Both the position numbers and the translations under genes were made by a program. Of a DNA stretch of 64,000 nucleotides, positions 41,611 through 53,205 are shown one piece after another (positions within the stretch are counted from its first letter, which is position 1; each line of letters starts with the position of its first letter). The DNA comes from Rhineura floridana. Taxonomy: Eukaryota; Chordata; Lepidosauria; Squamata; Rhineuridae. The notes beneath the pieces were generated by a model. It had not been told where the DNA came from. It worked only from the letters and a program-made list of their open reading frames with translations, and made no database searches. The stretch is taken from contig NC_084500.1 in assembly GCF_030035675.1 (NCBI RefSeq), positions 9,750,720 through 9,814,719 of the forward strand, given 5' to 3'.

Positions 41611-42410
41611 GGCCCACCCACTGTTTTTCTGACCCTCCTCATCCCCAGCATTCCATGGACATTCAGCATATTTAGTCCTCATTGGGCTGTTTTTGAGGTT
41701 CTCCCTTTAGGGCTTTCCTTGCCTTTCTCTCCACCCCACCACCTGAAAAATTATACTTCTGCAAGTCTGCTGAAATCTCTCTCTTATACGTGAGTGCTGT
41801 AGTTTTGACAACACAAGGAGCAGCACTCAAGTAATTGAGCACACTGTTGTAATGGGCTTGCTCAAATATTGGGCATAAATATGTTTAAGAATTGCTGAAA
41901 TAGCTTATATAGTCTGCTTGTTTCAATGTATGTATTTTGTAAATGAGCCAGAGAGTAAAAACATTCCTTTTAAAAAATGGGCTTTGAGCCCTCCCTTTAG
42001 AGTAAAGCAGTAATTTTCCTACAAGTGCAGAGGAAAATACAAAGTGATAAGACAGGCAGCCAATGGATTTTTGCTTATATCAGCAAGAAAGCTCATTACA
42101 TGACGTGGCTGACACCTGCAGACAGGGCAAGCAAGTGGTTGAGGCTAGTCATACTTGCCGTCTCTAGGAGGAGTGGAGAGGCACAACAGATAGACAGCAG
42201 CTGATAAGACCATGGGAACATGCCCCCCCGCTTTGATACAAAAGTGTACAAAAAGCCAGGCTTTACAGCACTCACTACTCTCAACTCTAGCTGGAGTGAG
42301 GATCGCAGAGAAGGCAGGAGATCCATCCATCTATTCCACCCATGACAACTTATGGGTGATGAATTATGAAACATGTATTTCCATGTATTTTGTACCTTTG
42401 ACTCTGTAAC
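41611..42410. other. Unassigned sequence
   Basis: No gene, RNA or clear repeat end was found. Short open frames here are unsupported. Confidence 0.4.
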
Positions 42411-42854
42411 AAGACTATGGATGGAAAGAGCTGTCCATTTCCATTCTCCCAGTTTCCCATTTTTCCAATCGTAAATTTGGTTCTCAAGTTTTCTGCAGCA
42501 ATTTGTGCATTTTTTTAAAAAAAAAAATCCTAATGAAAATTCTCCACCATTCTAGTGTGAATTTCTCCTAATAAACACATTTTTGTAGGCAGTTTGACTA
42601 ATCTACTCATTTTTGCAAGCCATTTCTCATCATACAATGCATTTCTCGATGTTATTTTCACTAATATATTCATTTTTATGCACACTCCCCTAACACATGC
42701 ATTTTTATAAACATTGTCTGGTTGGTGAATTGCATCGCAAAATTTGAAAAGTGCGAATTTCGAAGGCTGGCTGTGTTTCAGTTCTCATGTTGTTTCAGAT
42801 TTGATAGATTTGACGTGAGATGTGAACTGAATTGAATTTCTCTCCCATCTTTAG
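42411..42854 (-). mobile_element. hAT-like element, TAGGGATAG-end family, copy 2
   Basis: Reversed relative to 36917-37360. Shared blocks include TTCTCCACCATTCTAGTGTG, AATTTCTCCTAATAAACACA, GCACACTCCCCTAA and TTGGTGAATTGCAT. The ends (AAGACTATGG and CCCATCTTTAG) are worn and no target duplication was identified. Confidence 0.7.
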
Positions 42855-43378
42855 TTGTAACTCAGTCCTTCTATCTATTATAACTTGACAAAGTAAGATG
42901 TGCCTTCCAGGTCTTATATTTTGATGTTAAATTGATATCCAGCAATATCTTTCTTGGCGATATGCATTCTTATTTTCTGTTTCTGCTATGCTGGCTAAAG
43001 CCACCTAGAATGCATTTTATTAGCTTTAGCGTGCAAATATGAATAAATAAATAAAGATTATTCTGTCTGAAGTCTGACTCCCAAATAGAAATTTCTGGTA
43101 CCTCCTAAGACTCAAGAATCCGTGAGTAGGGTCTTTTATATCATCCGCCTACCTTCTGACGACTGCTGTTGATAACTTGTGAGCTTAGGTGAACTAATGT
43201 TGGACATGCAAGGACTCTGGATGAAGGGAGAAAGCAAGAACCCTCAACCCTGTGCATTCACAAGAAGAGGGCCAGTCTCCGTTTCAGTTCCTGCATCTCC
43301 AGCTATAAGGTTCCTGTGGCGAGTAGCATAAAAAGATTTGCCTAAGATTTTAAAGAGTCAACCACCAGTCAGAATGGA
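42855..43378. other. Unassigned sequence
   Basis: An L2-tail-like phrase lies near 42995-43060 (AAAGCCACCTAGAATGCATT then AATAAATAAATAAAG). Nothing else was recognised. Confidence 0.35.
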
Positions 43379-43379
43379 T

Positions 43380-43625
43380 CAGGGATGGGGTACCTGTGGA
43401 CATTCTGCTGTTGTTGGACTGTAACTCCCAGCATCTTGAACAACCACAGGTATCCTATCCCTGAAGCAGACTATTTTGGGGTAGCCCAGGGCTGGGGAAT
43501 TTTGGGAGGGCTTTGGTCCTCTATATGTTGCTGAACGACAACTCCCATCAGCCCCAGCAAGCATGGTCAATAGAGAGGAATGATAGTTCAGCAACATCTC
43601 TCAAAAGCCAAAGGTTCCCCACATC
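43380..43625. repeat. Two adjacent foldback MITE-like repeats
   Basis: 43380-43470: GTTGTTGGACTGTAACTCCC and CAGCATCTTG. 43480-43625: TATATGTTGCTGAACGACAA then CTCCCATCAGCCCCAGCAAG, and the inverse GTTCAGCAACATCTC with AAGGTTCCCCACATCTGGGC. Same family as 9857-9997. Confidence 0.6.
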
Positions 43626-43814
43626 TGGGCTAGATTGACCAATATCCTAAATTATTCTAAGATTCATATGTTCATACTTACCGGGCCAGAACTTGAATGG
43701 CTAAGTTTATCAAAACGAAATTTAAGATTTGACCTCGGAGAATTCCTGCTCTTCATATCTGTTAAAAAACAAAACAATAAAACAATGTTTGCTTGTAATG
43801 ATTTAACTCGGGTG

Positions 43815-43935
43815 TGGGGAATGCAGCAAACCAGATGGTGCTCCCATCATTCTTCACCATTGGCCATGCAGGCTGTGGCTGATGGCTTTGGAGTCTCAAC
43901 AATATTTGGAGGGCACCATGTTGGCTACCCTTAAT
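43815..43935. repeat. Foldback MITE-like repeat, diverged
   Basis: GTGTGGGGAATGCAGC, TGCTCCCATCATTCTTCACC and GGCTGTGGCTGATGGC then GGAGGGCACCATGTTGGCTA. Same family, more decayed. Confidence 0.5.
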
Positions 43936-44613
43936 TCCATTGAATGAATCTAAACAAATTAGGAATGACCAATTTAGTTTAACAGAAACCCAGTGTCAGT
44001 CAAGAACAACGTATCCATTTTGCAGTGGCTTATAATTGCCTAGAAGTGGGAAGAAAAAAACATGGAAAAACTTGACATTGAAGAGTATCTTTATTCCCAC
44101 AGCTAAGAAATATCAGCAATATGACTGAGGCTGCAATTTCTGAAAGCAAGTCTAGTTGCACTCAGTGGGGCTTACCTCTCTGAGTAGTGATCAGCAGTGG
44201 AGGATGATCCATTAGTACTACCAGGGCTCAGTGTAAAGTGTCCAACAATATTTTAAAAACTCCCCAAAAATCTCAAAGCCACACTCTTTCCTATCCTACA
44301 CACTCTTCCATGATCCATTACAATGTAGAGAGAGGCCTGGATACTCCGGCCAATCAGCTCTCTGCTCGCTCTCTCCAAAAGGACTGCTATGGGCAGGAGG
44401 TCCCACACCAGGCATAAAAAACATGACAGTATTTTTTAAAAAATCTTACCAGTGCTACTTTTTTATTTGCCCCAGTTGTGCAGTTTATCCCTCTCTCCTG
44501 TTGTCAGTATCTAAGCTTAAGACCTGGGAGCTGTTCTGAGCATGCTTAGAGCTGTTTTCTTCAAGGCCACACCTTAAAGCAGGCTCTTTGTAGGAGAAGG
44601 GTTAGTTTGTACA
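43936..44613. other. Unassigned sequence
   Basis: No gene seen. Short AAGCCCCAT-type scraps lie near 44145-44190. Confidence 0.4.
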
Positions 44614-44770
44614 GCTTGAATTTTATTATGTTAGTATTATTTTATTATTTTTATTATTATTTTATTATTTTTATTATTATTTTATTATTTTATTTTATTA
44701 TTTTTTATTATTTTATTTTTATTTATTATTTATTATTATTTTATTATTTAATTAAACATTTATCTTATTT
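44614..44770. repeat. AT-rich low-complexity tract
   Basis: Repeats of TTATTATTTTTATTATTATT. The hydrophobic open frame across it is an artefact. Confidence 0.9.
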
Positions 44771-45904
44771 TTTACTTTTTAAGCTATTTGGTATTGGAAG
44801 GAGAAATTGTGGACTGTAGTTTGGTGGGGGGATAGCCGGTGAAGGTGAGTTATTTTCCAGTTTGCTCAGCATGCTCACCCTCCATACGCTTGGCAGTTAT
44901 TCTCCTCTTCTGCAAGTGTTTTTGCTCCCAAAGGAGCAGGATGTTGCAGCAAGTCTCCACTCTCCTAATTCCCCACCCATCTTTCTATTCTAAATTTCTG
45001 TGCTATTTAACCAGTAAAAGTAAAATACTAAAACCTTTTTAAAATCATTTTAAAAATGAAAGCAAATTATTTTGCTTTCCACAGTCCCCCACTCTCAGTG
45101 GCTGCGCCTAAGATAACTCTTCTGGGGAATCAGTTCCCTGTGCACCCTAACTTGGGAAGTAAAATCAACTGGACACAAGTAGGATTTACGCATCTAAACC
45201 AGAGCTTGGAATATTACTTTTAAAAAGTAATAAATTTCACTTACAATTACATGGCCCAAAAAGTACTAATTACCCTTACAATTACAATTGCTCTGAAAGT
45301 AACTGATTACTTTACTTTTTCTCAAAAGTAATCACTACAGTTACATTTCAGTTACTTTTTTAAAAAAACGCCTACAAGATGCTGGCACATCAAAGTAGCC
45401 TAAAACAACATTAAAAATAAACACACACATACAGTAGTAGAATAATTCTTTTTATCCATAAGATAGCAATGGTGATCTCTCCGGTGGTGAGGCAGAGGCC
45501 ACTACTCAGATCTTTGCACATCAAACCAAGTGCAACCCACCCACCCCCACTCAGCCAGCCAGCATAATCTCCCTCACTTAACCACCTCCCAGACCCTGCC
45601 CTGCCACCAACTAAGGGACAACTAAGATGCAAAAAAGTTAAAATACTGCAAATGCAGCACAGTAGCCAGAGAGGGTGGTGGAGGCCACTTTGTGTGCGAA
45701 GTACAAGCACACACATGTTGTCATCTTTCACCTCCACAGTTCTTTATCTCCATTCTGCTGCTGCCTCCTTCTCCTCCTTTATCCATGTTCTTGCCCTCCG
45801 GCTCCTTTTCCCCATCCACTCCATTTTTTTAAACAACTGTTTTCTCTACTCCACCCTGTCTCACTCTGCACCTCCTCCCTTGTTGCCTCCTACCCACCCA
45901 CAGA

Positions 45905-46602
45905 CCCATGATGATAACGAAAGTTAAAGAGGAAAGTACAAAAGCAGGACTACAGTCAAGACAACTAAAATAATGACAACAGAAGATTTATGTCACTTTA
46001 AAGTTGACAATGATTGTCAAGGATTCAAGCACAGTCATTAACCAAAATGGAGACAATAGTCAAGAAATCAGAAGAAGACTAGGATTGGGGAGGGCAGCTA
46101 TGAGAGAACCAGAAAAGGTCCTCAAATGAAAAGATGTATCACTGAACACTAAAGTCAGGATCATTCAGATCATGGTATTCCCAATCTCTATGTATGGATG
46201 TGAAAGCTGGACAGTGAAAAAAGCTGATAAGAGAAAAATCAACTCATTTGAAATGTGGTGTTGGAGGAGAGCTTTGCGGATACCATGGACCGCAAAAAAG
46301 ACAAATAATTGAGTGTTAGAACAAATTAAACCAGAACTGTCACTAGAAGCTAAAATGATGAAACTGAGGTTATCATACTTTGGACACATCATAATTTGCT
46401 AGAAAAGACAATAATGCTGGGGAAAACAGAAGGGAGTAGAAAAAGAGGAAGACCAAACAAGAAATGAGTTGATTCCATAAAGGAAGCCACAGACCTGAAC
46501 TTACAAGATCTGAACAGGGTGGTTCACAACAGATGCTATTGGGGGTTGCTGATTCATAGGGTCGCCATAAGTCGTGATTGTCTTGAAGGCACATAACAAT
46601 AA
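45905..46602 (+). mobile_element. Bov-B (RTE) LINE 3' end, 5'-truncated
   Basis: Codons near 46190-46400 give SMYGCESWTVKKADKRKINS, FEMWCWRRALRIPW and KPELSLEAKMMKLRLSYFGH, the C-terminal part of the squamate Bov-B protein. The tail GGGTCGCCATAAGTCGTGAT then TGTCTTGAAGGCACATAACA ends in (AAT)-like sequence. The frame is interrupted by stops and a small deletion near 46390. This is the tail that the Sauria-type SINEs share. Confidence 0.85.
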
Positions 46603-47029
46603 AATTTGCAAGGAAAATAGTGCCCTCATACCGATGAGGCTGAAGTTTTTAACTAATGAATTCTAATATAAACTAATGAACTGTAACTCCTAATACAATC
46701 TTGTCATTCTTGTAATACTCAGTGGCATATAAAGCGACTATTTCTTCAAAAGTTATTCTCTGGTTCAGATCTTAATCCAACCTGGTCTGCATTTCACTCT
46801 ACCTCTCTCACTACTGAATGTTGCCATGAAAGAATTCCAGGTACCTTGGGAGCCTGGTACACAATTTGTGCTTGGGATGTGGCTAAATTGCTAGATTAGG
46901 TGGGGGAGGGGGAGAATGCAGAGTTTAATTCTGAACTGAGGTGAATACACCCTGACTAGTTATAGCAGTGATCCTCACAGTAAACAAGATTTTCCTTCCA
47001 GTTTATATAAAAAATCATTATATGGCCGA

Positions 47030-47170
47030 GGGCAGGGGTAACCGATATTGTGCTCTCCAGATATTTTGGACTACAACTCAGCCTCAGCTAGCAAAGGCAA
47101 TGGTGAGCAATGATGTCAATTGTAGTCCAAAACATCTGGAGGGCAACACTTTGGCTACCCCAGCCCTAGG
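47030..47170. repeat. Foldback MITE-like repeat
   Basis: GGGCAGGGGTAACCGATATT, TGGACTACAACTCAGCCTC and the inverse CAATTGTAGTCCAAAACATC then TGGAGGGCAACACTTTGGCT. Same family as 9857-9997. Confidence 0.65.
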
Positions 47171-47507
47171 GACATATCCCAAATTACCCATAAATCTATG
47201 TATCTCTGATCATCAGCAAATGTTTAAAAGTTTTGTTAACTTTTATGGAAATATTTTGAGTTGTCAAACAAAAGAAACTGAGATTCAAATCTGGTGTAAG
47301 ATGACAGGATTCTTATCTATCTTGGGAATACTGGTGTTATGTAAAATAATAATGTGTTAATTGTTAATTCACAAAGGCAAGACGAATCTGTATTCATAGA
47401 AGAATGTTTGTACTAGCTAGAAAACTACAATAACAAAAGGATACAGGTTTTATCCCATTTTAGAAAGGATATTGGAGGGGAGGAGCAAACAGACTATCCT
47501 TCCCTTG

Positions 47508-47650
47508 AGTAAAGATTATTTATTGCATTTATATACCGCCCCATAGCCGAAGCTCTCTGGGTGGTTTACATCAATTAAAAACATTAAAAATAAATATACA
47601 ATTTTAAAAACACATTTTAAAAAGCAATTTAAAAACACATGCTAAAATGT
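47508..47650 (-). mobile_element. L2-type LINE 3' tail
   Basis: TTATTTATTGCATTTATATA, CCGCCCCATAGCCGAAGCTC and GGGTGGTTTACATCAATTAA then A-rich sequence: a reversed LINE tail without coding part. Confidence 0.55.
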
Positions 47651-49185
47651 GTACATATTATATGTACACAAGTATTGTGGTGGGGAACGGTGGAGTCAAA
47701 TTTCACAAATTTCCAAAAAGTACCTAAAATTCAATATAAGCCTAAATGTGTGCATAATTAGCAGCAGCAGAATTAGTGATAGCAAAGTTTGAATGGTTGT
47801 GTTAAGTTAATTAACACCTGCAGTGGGATAGGAAACCATTCTCTCTATTCAAACCCAAATAAACTCAAAAGCTGGCGGCTTGTAGTCTTTTCTGAGGAGC
47901 TGCCAGTCCAGGCTCTGCCAAGCTCAAGATGATTCCCAGAACTTACTGCCCTAGGCCCTTGCCAGTAACAGTTCTCAATTAAACTTCAGAACTAAGAGCA
48001 AAAGCTCCTCTGATTATAAAAGCCTCACTTTCGCAAGTTGCCAAGCAGCTGCCATTCAGGGATTTCTAGGTCAAAAAATAAGTCATTAAAAATTACAACC
48101 AACTGCTAACTGGGTACCATCAAGGACACTTGCAAATTGGTTCCAAGCTAAAAACTAGGGCTATACCCCAATTAAACAATATTAATTGATCAATTGTATG
48201 TGCTAGTTGATCCATCAATTATCTTTGTGTAAATCTGTATATAGGTAGAAATTGTATTTCTGAAGCAAGAAGCATTGTTTTGGTTTAGGTGGTAAGCAAA
48301 TTTGTCTTAGTAGGCATCTTAGAACAGGTGTTCCTCCTGCATAAGAGAAGATGCCATAGGTGCTTGCCATCTGCAACTTTTTAAAACACTTATATTAAAA
48401 ATAGCATTTACTAAAATCTTATGTCCAATTCGTAGGATTAACTTTATTTTAAATTTACTAAAATAATCTACTGAATGAAACATCACAGCTCTATTTAAAA
48501 TGTCTCATTTGGAAAACAAAGAACAAATGAGACAACTTCCTTCTGAGTCAGCCAATATTCTAAATGCTATAAGTGAAAGCTTTCGAATTACGCAACTCAC
48601 TTCTTCAGGTGTGGATGCTCAGAGCAAGAAAGTCTGAGTGGCTTAAGCTTGAGTGAGTCCTGAATATGACCCCTCAAAGCTGGCATGCAGCAAATTAAAT
48701 TAAGGACCTGTGTAATAAAACTGTAGGCAGATTAGTCCTAATGACAGCATCTTCTCAACTTGGCCTTGGGCAAGCCATCATACTGTAATATTGATCCCAT
48801 CCCTCAGGCAAACAAAGCTTGACAAAGCAGCATTGGAAAGTTCATCACATAAGAATCCCCCAAAAACTCCCTTGTAGAAGTTAGGAGCAACCATCAAAAG
48901 GTTAGGTATAAACTACAGTACTTAGAAAAGGAGAAATTGTTTGATGTTCAGGAAGAAGACTTTGAAGGGGATTCCTTTCTATTCAAACTGCTCATTTACT
49001 AAGGACTGAACCTGTCTCCAGAAATTCACAGCTACTTGAGGCAGCTGAAAAATCAGAAGTGCCTTTTTGTTTCTCCACACACAAGCAGCCATGAAAGTAT
49101 TAGAGCCGTTCCAGAGTCACTTGACTACCATTTGGGAGAAACTGTAAATAGCGGGAAGATCACCACTGCTTGGAAACTCAATTAC
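47651..49185. other. Unassigned sequence within the composite insertion
   Basis: No gene or repeat end was recognised. The region is AT-rich and lacks long frames. Confidence 0.4.
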
Positions 49186-49189
49186 TTAC

Positions 49190-49690
49190 AGTAGGACGAG
49201 TTTGGGAGTGAGTGAGCGGGGGCAGAGGGGGCAGGGGGCAGCAGGATGAGTGAGCAAGTGGGGGGCAGGCAGGGGAGAGAGCAGGGGGTGGCAGGGCAAG
49301 CGAGGGGCAGGCGGGGGCAGAGGGGTGGGGGGGCAGCAGGATGAATGAGAGCGAGGGGCAGGTGGGGAGAAAGAGCAGGGATGGGGTGGCAGGGTGAGAG
49401 GGGGTGGGGCAGAGGGAGGGGTGAGGGGCGGCAGGATGAGTGAGCGAGCAGGGGCAGGCAAGCAGGCGGGGGTGAGTGGGCAGGGGGTGGGCAGGGGGGC
49501 AAAAGTGGGGGCAGTAGAGCGAGTGAGGGAGTGAGCAAGCAGGTGGGGAGAGAGTGGGGGTGGGGGCGGTAGGGCGAACAAGGAGACGGGCAGGGTGCAA
49601 AACAGCAGGGGTGGGGAGCAGTAGAGCGAGTGAGGGAGTGAGGGAGCGGGTGGGCAGGCAGGCAGGTGGGCAAGGGAGGGCAAGCAGACA
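49190..49690. repeat. G-rich degenerate minisatellite
   Basis: About 500 bp of GGGGCAGGC-, GAGTGAGCGAG- and GCAGCAGGATGAGTGAG-type units with many runs of three or more G on the plus strand. GCAGCAGGATGA recurs at about 49238, 49333 and 49430, roughly every 95 bp. The proline-rich frames on the other strand are by-products. Confidence 0.8.
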
Positions 49691-51986
49691 TCTACCATCC
49701 AGAATGAGTCTGGAGTTCACCCCACAAGCTGGAAAAGGTAGCACACACACACATCATCATCACTCACCTCCACAGCTCTTCACCTCCATTCTGCTGCTGC
49801 CTTCTCCTCCTTCATCCTTGCCCTCTGGCTTTGTCCCTCCACCGTCCATTTTTGTAGCAATTTTCTCTCTCTCTCTCCACTTCCTCCCTCATGCCTCCTA
49901 ACACAGAATGCGAGGGAAGAGCGATGCTGTGCAGAAGCCCATGCTTCTGGCACATGTATTCGTTCACCAATCAGAGGAGCAGAAGACTTCCCCTGCTCCC
50001 CCCCCAAGTAACACCCAAAAGTAATGCTGGAAATATTACTGTTGCTGCTGAAAAGTAAAGAAATTACTAGTCGTTCTTCTAGTAGCAAAATGTAATGAAA
50101 AAGTAATAAATTACAAGTAACGTTATTTGTAATGAGTTACTTCCAAACTCTCATCTAAACCATGCAATAATCAGGCCAGATTACGATAGCAATAATCAGG
50201 TTAGATTAAGATTATCTGAAGCCTTGGAACTGCACTAATTTGTAAGGGGGCAAGCAGAGAAACATGGCTCTTTATTATACAAACATGCCTCACTCTGGTA
50301 AAAGGAACCAAAATTTGTTGCTTATGACAAGTCTCTTTTACATTTTATGCCTCCTTCTACAGCCATGTGATGTAGGTTAGGCTGAGAGTTGGTAACTGGC
50401 CCAAAGTCCAGTGTAAGAGCCAGTGTGGTTAGAATGAAGCTCTGGGAAGGACTTTAGAGCCCAGATAGTTTTTTCATCCTTCCAGAAAGAAAAATACTCT
50501 GTGTGAATGAATGGCTATGAAGGTGGTGCAGACGTGAGAGATTTGGATTCTGGCTATGGTTCCTGGAAGATGGACTGCTGGCAAGTGATGGGTTGCATCT
50601 CACAAGGACTGGGAAGAATGTGTTTGGCCACAGCATGGAGAAGTTCATCAGGAGGGCTATAAACTGAATCCAAAAGGGGAAGGAGACGTAAACTTGGTGG
50701 TAATGACTGATGAAGGCTTATGCGCAGTAGCGGGACCAGTAGCGGGCTGTAATAACAGTCCTCAGAAAAATGCAGTAAGGAAGCCAAGCCATAAATCACA
50801 TGGTCTTTGATGTCTATATACTCATGCACAGAGCATGGGAAACAAGCAGGATGAACTTGAACTCTTAATACAGGAGGGCAATTACGACTTGATATGTATA
50901 ACTGAAACTTGGTGGGATGACTCCCATGACTGGAATACAGAAATTGAAGGATACAACTTGTTCAAGAAGAACAGAAGGAATAAAAAGGGAGGTGGAGTGG
51001 CGCTATATGTTAAAAATATGGTGTTCCTTGCAGGGACGTATTTGCCTCCACCCAAATTAAGAAAGGACTCGGGAAGGTTCGAGAAGTTGAGCATGTGCCA
51101 TGTGAGATCGCTTACCCAATCAAGTAGGGGTTTGAGCGGCATTTATAAGGCTGCTCCTTTCCCTTGCGCGTGCCTTTTTTGCCTTGCAGCACCCTTTGCC
51201 TGTTCTTGCGTGTAAAGGCTCCTTGGCGTCTAATTGGTGATCGTGTCCTTGTTTCTTCTGCTTTATTACGTCCTGTGCTTGCAGTTCTCGAGGGTTTGCT
51301 GTGTTCTGCGTGCATTCCTTTTTATTTAGCATTTATTTGATTCCCAACGATCAGCTGGGCTGCGGGCGTCCGCCCATGTGCCCGGCAGCTTCCCACCGGC
51401 TCGCCGGCTGCCGGCTTAATATTTGAGTTTATTTGCATTTATTTTCAATTTAAAGCCTTGCTGCTTTTGTATTACGTTTCATTTCCTTGAAGGGGTGGGT
51501 TTTTGTGGTGCAGTTCTTGCTCTTTGAATTCCTTGGGTTCCTTTTTTATTTGATTTGTTTCCGTTTATCCCGCCCTGCCCCCCCAACCGTTTCCTGTTTT
51601 TAGTATTATTGTAGGTATTCCTCGGTGTGTTTATCTTGGTTGTTTGTGAATTTATTGTGGGGTTTCTTAATTTCATATATATCAATTAGTTATACATCTA
51701 TAAATTAATTTTTAATAGTTTGTTATAATAGATAATTTATAATGTTATAGTTGGGTATTTCAATTAATTAATTTTAAATACTATACACCCCCCACTCTAT
51801 CTTCATAACCCCCCCTGCTTCCTATAAAAATAAATAAATATATAAATAAATAAATTACAAGTAAATTAAAATATAAATTTTATTGTTTGTCCTGCTGGTT
51901 GTGCATATTCTTGTTGGTTACTTGATTGTTCCTCTTGTATAATTGACTATTTCTGTGGTTGCTGTTGTTGGTTCGGCCATAGCATC

Positions 51987-53205
51987 ATGCCTCCCAGGAA
52001 GGTTCAGCAGAAAAAAGGAGTCCGCGTTGTGAAGCAGGCGCCAAAGCGCCCTCCGCCACAGCAGCACCAGTCCTCTGATGAAGATGAAGACATGGGAACC
52101 ATCAGGGCACTGGTTGCTAGGGTTGATGCTTTGGAACGCGAGTGCCAGCAGCCGCTTGATGTGGAGGCGGGTCCTAGTTCCGCCCCCTCAGGTAAGAAAT
52201 CTGCCCGCTTGGCATCCAAGAGGCATAAGTCTCGTGTTCTTGCTGATTTAGTTTCCAGGATCGGTGTTCTGGAAGCTGCTTCACCTACAGTCGAGCCTGC
52301 CGTTCCAATGCTGCCATCTGGACCTCCTGCTGTTCCTTCTGCATTTCCCTATTCGCTCCCAGCCCCACCTGTTCCTGGGTTAGTTCAACCTCAGATTCCG
52401 TTTTGCCCAACTGGGATCACGTCCATAACTTCTGATGCTCCTGGGTTCATGGCACCACCTCTGGTTGCCTCTCCTGCGGCGGTTACAGGTGAGCACACTA
52501 CACCTACACAGGCCCATGACACACAACCTCAGATTCAAGGTGTTTCGGCATGTAATCCACTGACGGCTGGTTCTCAGCTGCCAGGTGGTATTTCACAATC
52601 TTTGGTATTTATGGGGGGGGTTAGTTCCGCAGCAACCTCAGCTTCCCTGGCCTGCTGCGGCTGTGTCTCCATGGCAGCCGCTTGTGGCTTCTGCTGGTTC
52701 ATCCCCTGCTGTTTTGCCCCTTCCTCAGGGAGTGTATCCACATGGCGATACTTCCCTGCCTTTGGGCGACCACTTGCTGTTAGCGACAAAGGAGAAAATT
52801 TGGCGTGGAGAGTACATTGATTTGTTCTCTCTCCTTTTTCATGAGAACGAGATAAAACCTAAGGAAGCGCAAGATTTTAAGGAGCGTGAGGCAGCCACAA
52901 AAAAGAAGGTCGATCGTGTGTGGCCTAATTGGCTGAATGCCTACACCATTTACATGGGAGTTATGACTCAGGCTTATCTATCTAGGGCCTTGTCTATGAT
53001 AAAATACCAGGACATTGTTCATAGGGCCTTGCGCGAATTCTCGGGTACCGCTTGGTTGCGGTACGATGAAAATTTCAGACAAAGGGCGGCTCTCGATCCC
53101 ACCCTTCGTTGGGATGTGGAGCATGCGGGCCTGTGGCTGTGCTCAATGACTTCCGCCAGGCCCACTCTTGGTGATAGAGCCGATAGTGGCCATATTCTGG
53201 CATGA
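51987..53205 (+). CDS. Ngaro-type element: gag-like region
   Basis: Begins MPPRKVQQKKGVRV, a basic N-terminus, then an acidic patch (SSDEDEDMG) and a heptad-like stretch (TIRALVARVDALEREC) suggesting a short coiled coil, then a Pro/Ser-rich middle. The later part has a conserved-looking block with EYIDLFSLLFHE and VWPNWLNAYTIYMGVMTQAY, as in the gag-like protein of DIRS-order elements. No zinc knuckle is visible. Fossil; the frame is not continuous. Confidence 0.6.

Larger units (their letters stand above)
45200..50152. mobile_element. Composite hAT-like insertion bounded by a perfect 8-bp duplication
   Basis: The left end CAGAGCTTGGAATATTACTT and right end GTAATGAGTTACTTCCAAAC then TCTC are inverted relatives. 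The flanks are ATCTAAAC at 45192-45199 and 50153-50160, a perfect 8-bp match. The terminal zones are rich in AGTAATAAATT-like and AGTAAC-like phrases. The pyrimidine-rich block 45700-45900 recurs in the same orientation at 49738-49895 (CACCTCCACAG, CATTCTGCTGCTGCC), so the middle (about 45905-49735) is extra material between direct duplicates. That middle includes a Bov-B tail, a MITE-like repeat, an L2 tail and a G-rich minisatellite. No transposase is present. Confidence 0.65.

Noticed and set aside
44607-44819. Hydrophobic Tyr/Phe/Ile-rich frame resembling a membrane protein
   Set aside because: Translation of an AT-rich low-complexity tract.
49178-49750. Long proline-rich open frames on the minus strand
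   Set aside because: All three minus frames are open because the region is a G-rich minisatellite. No domain is visible.
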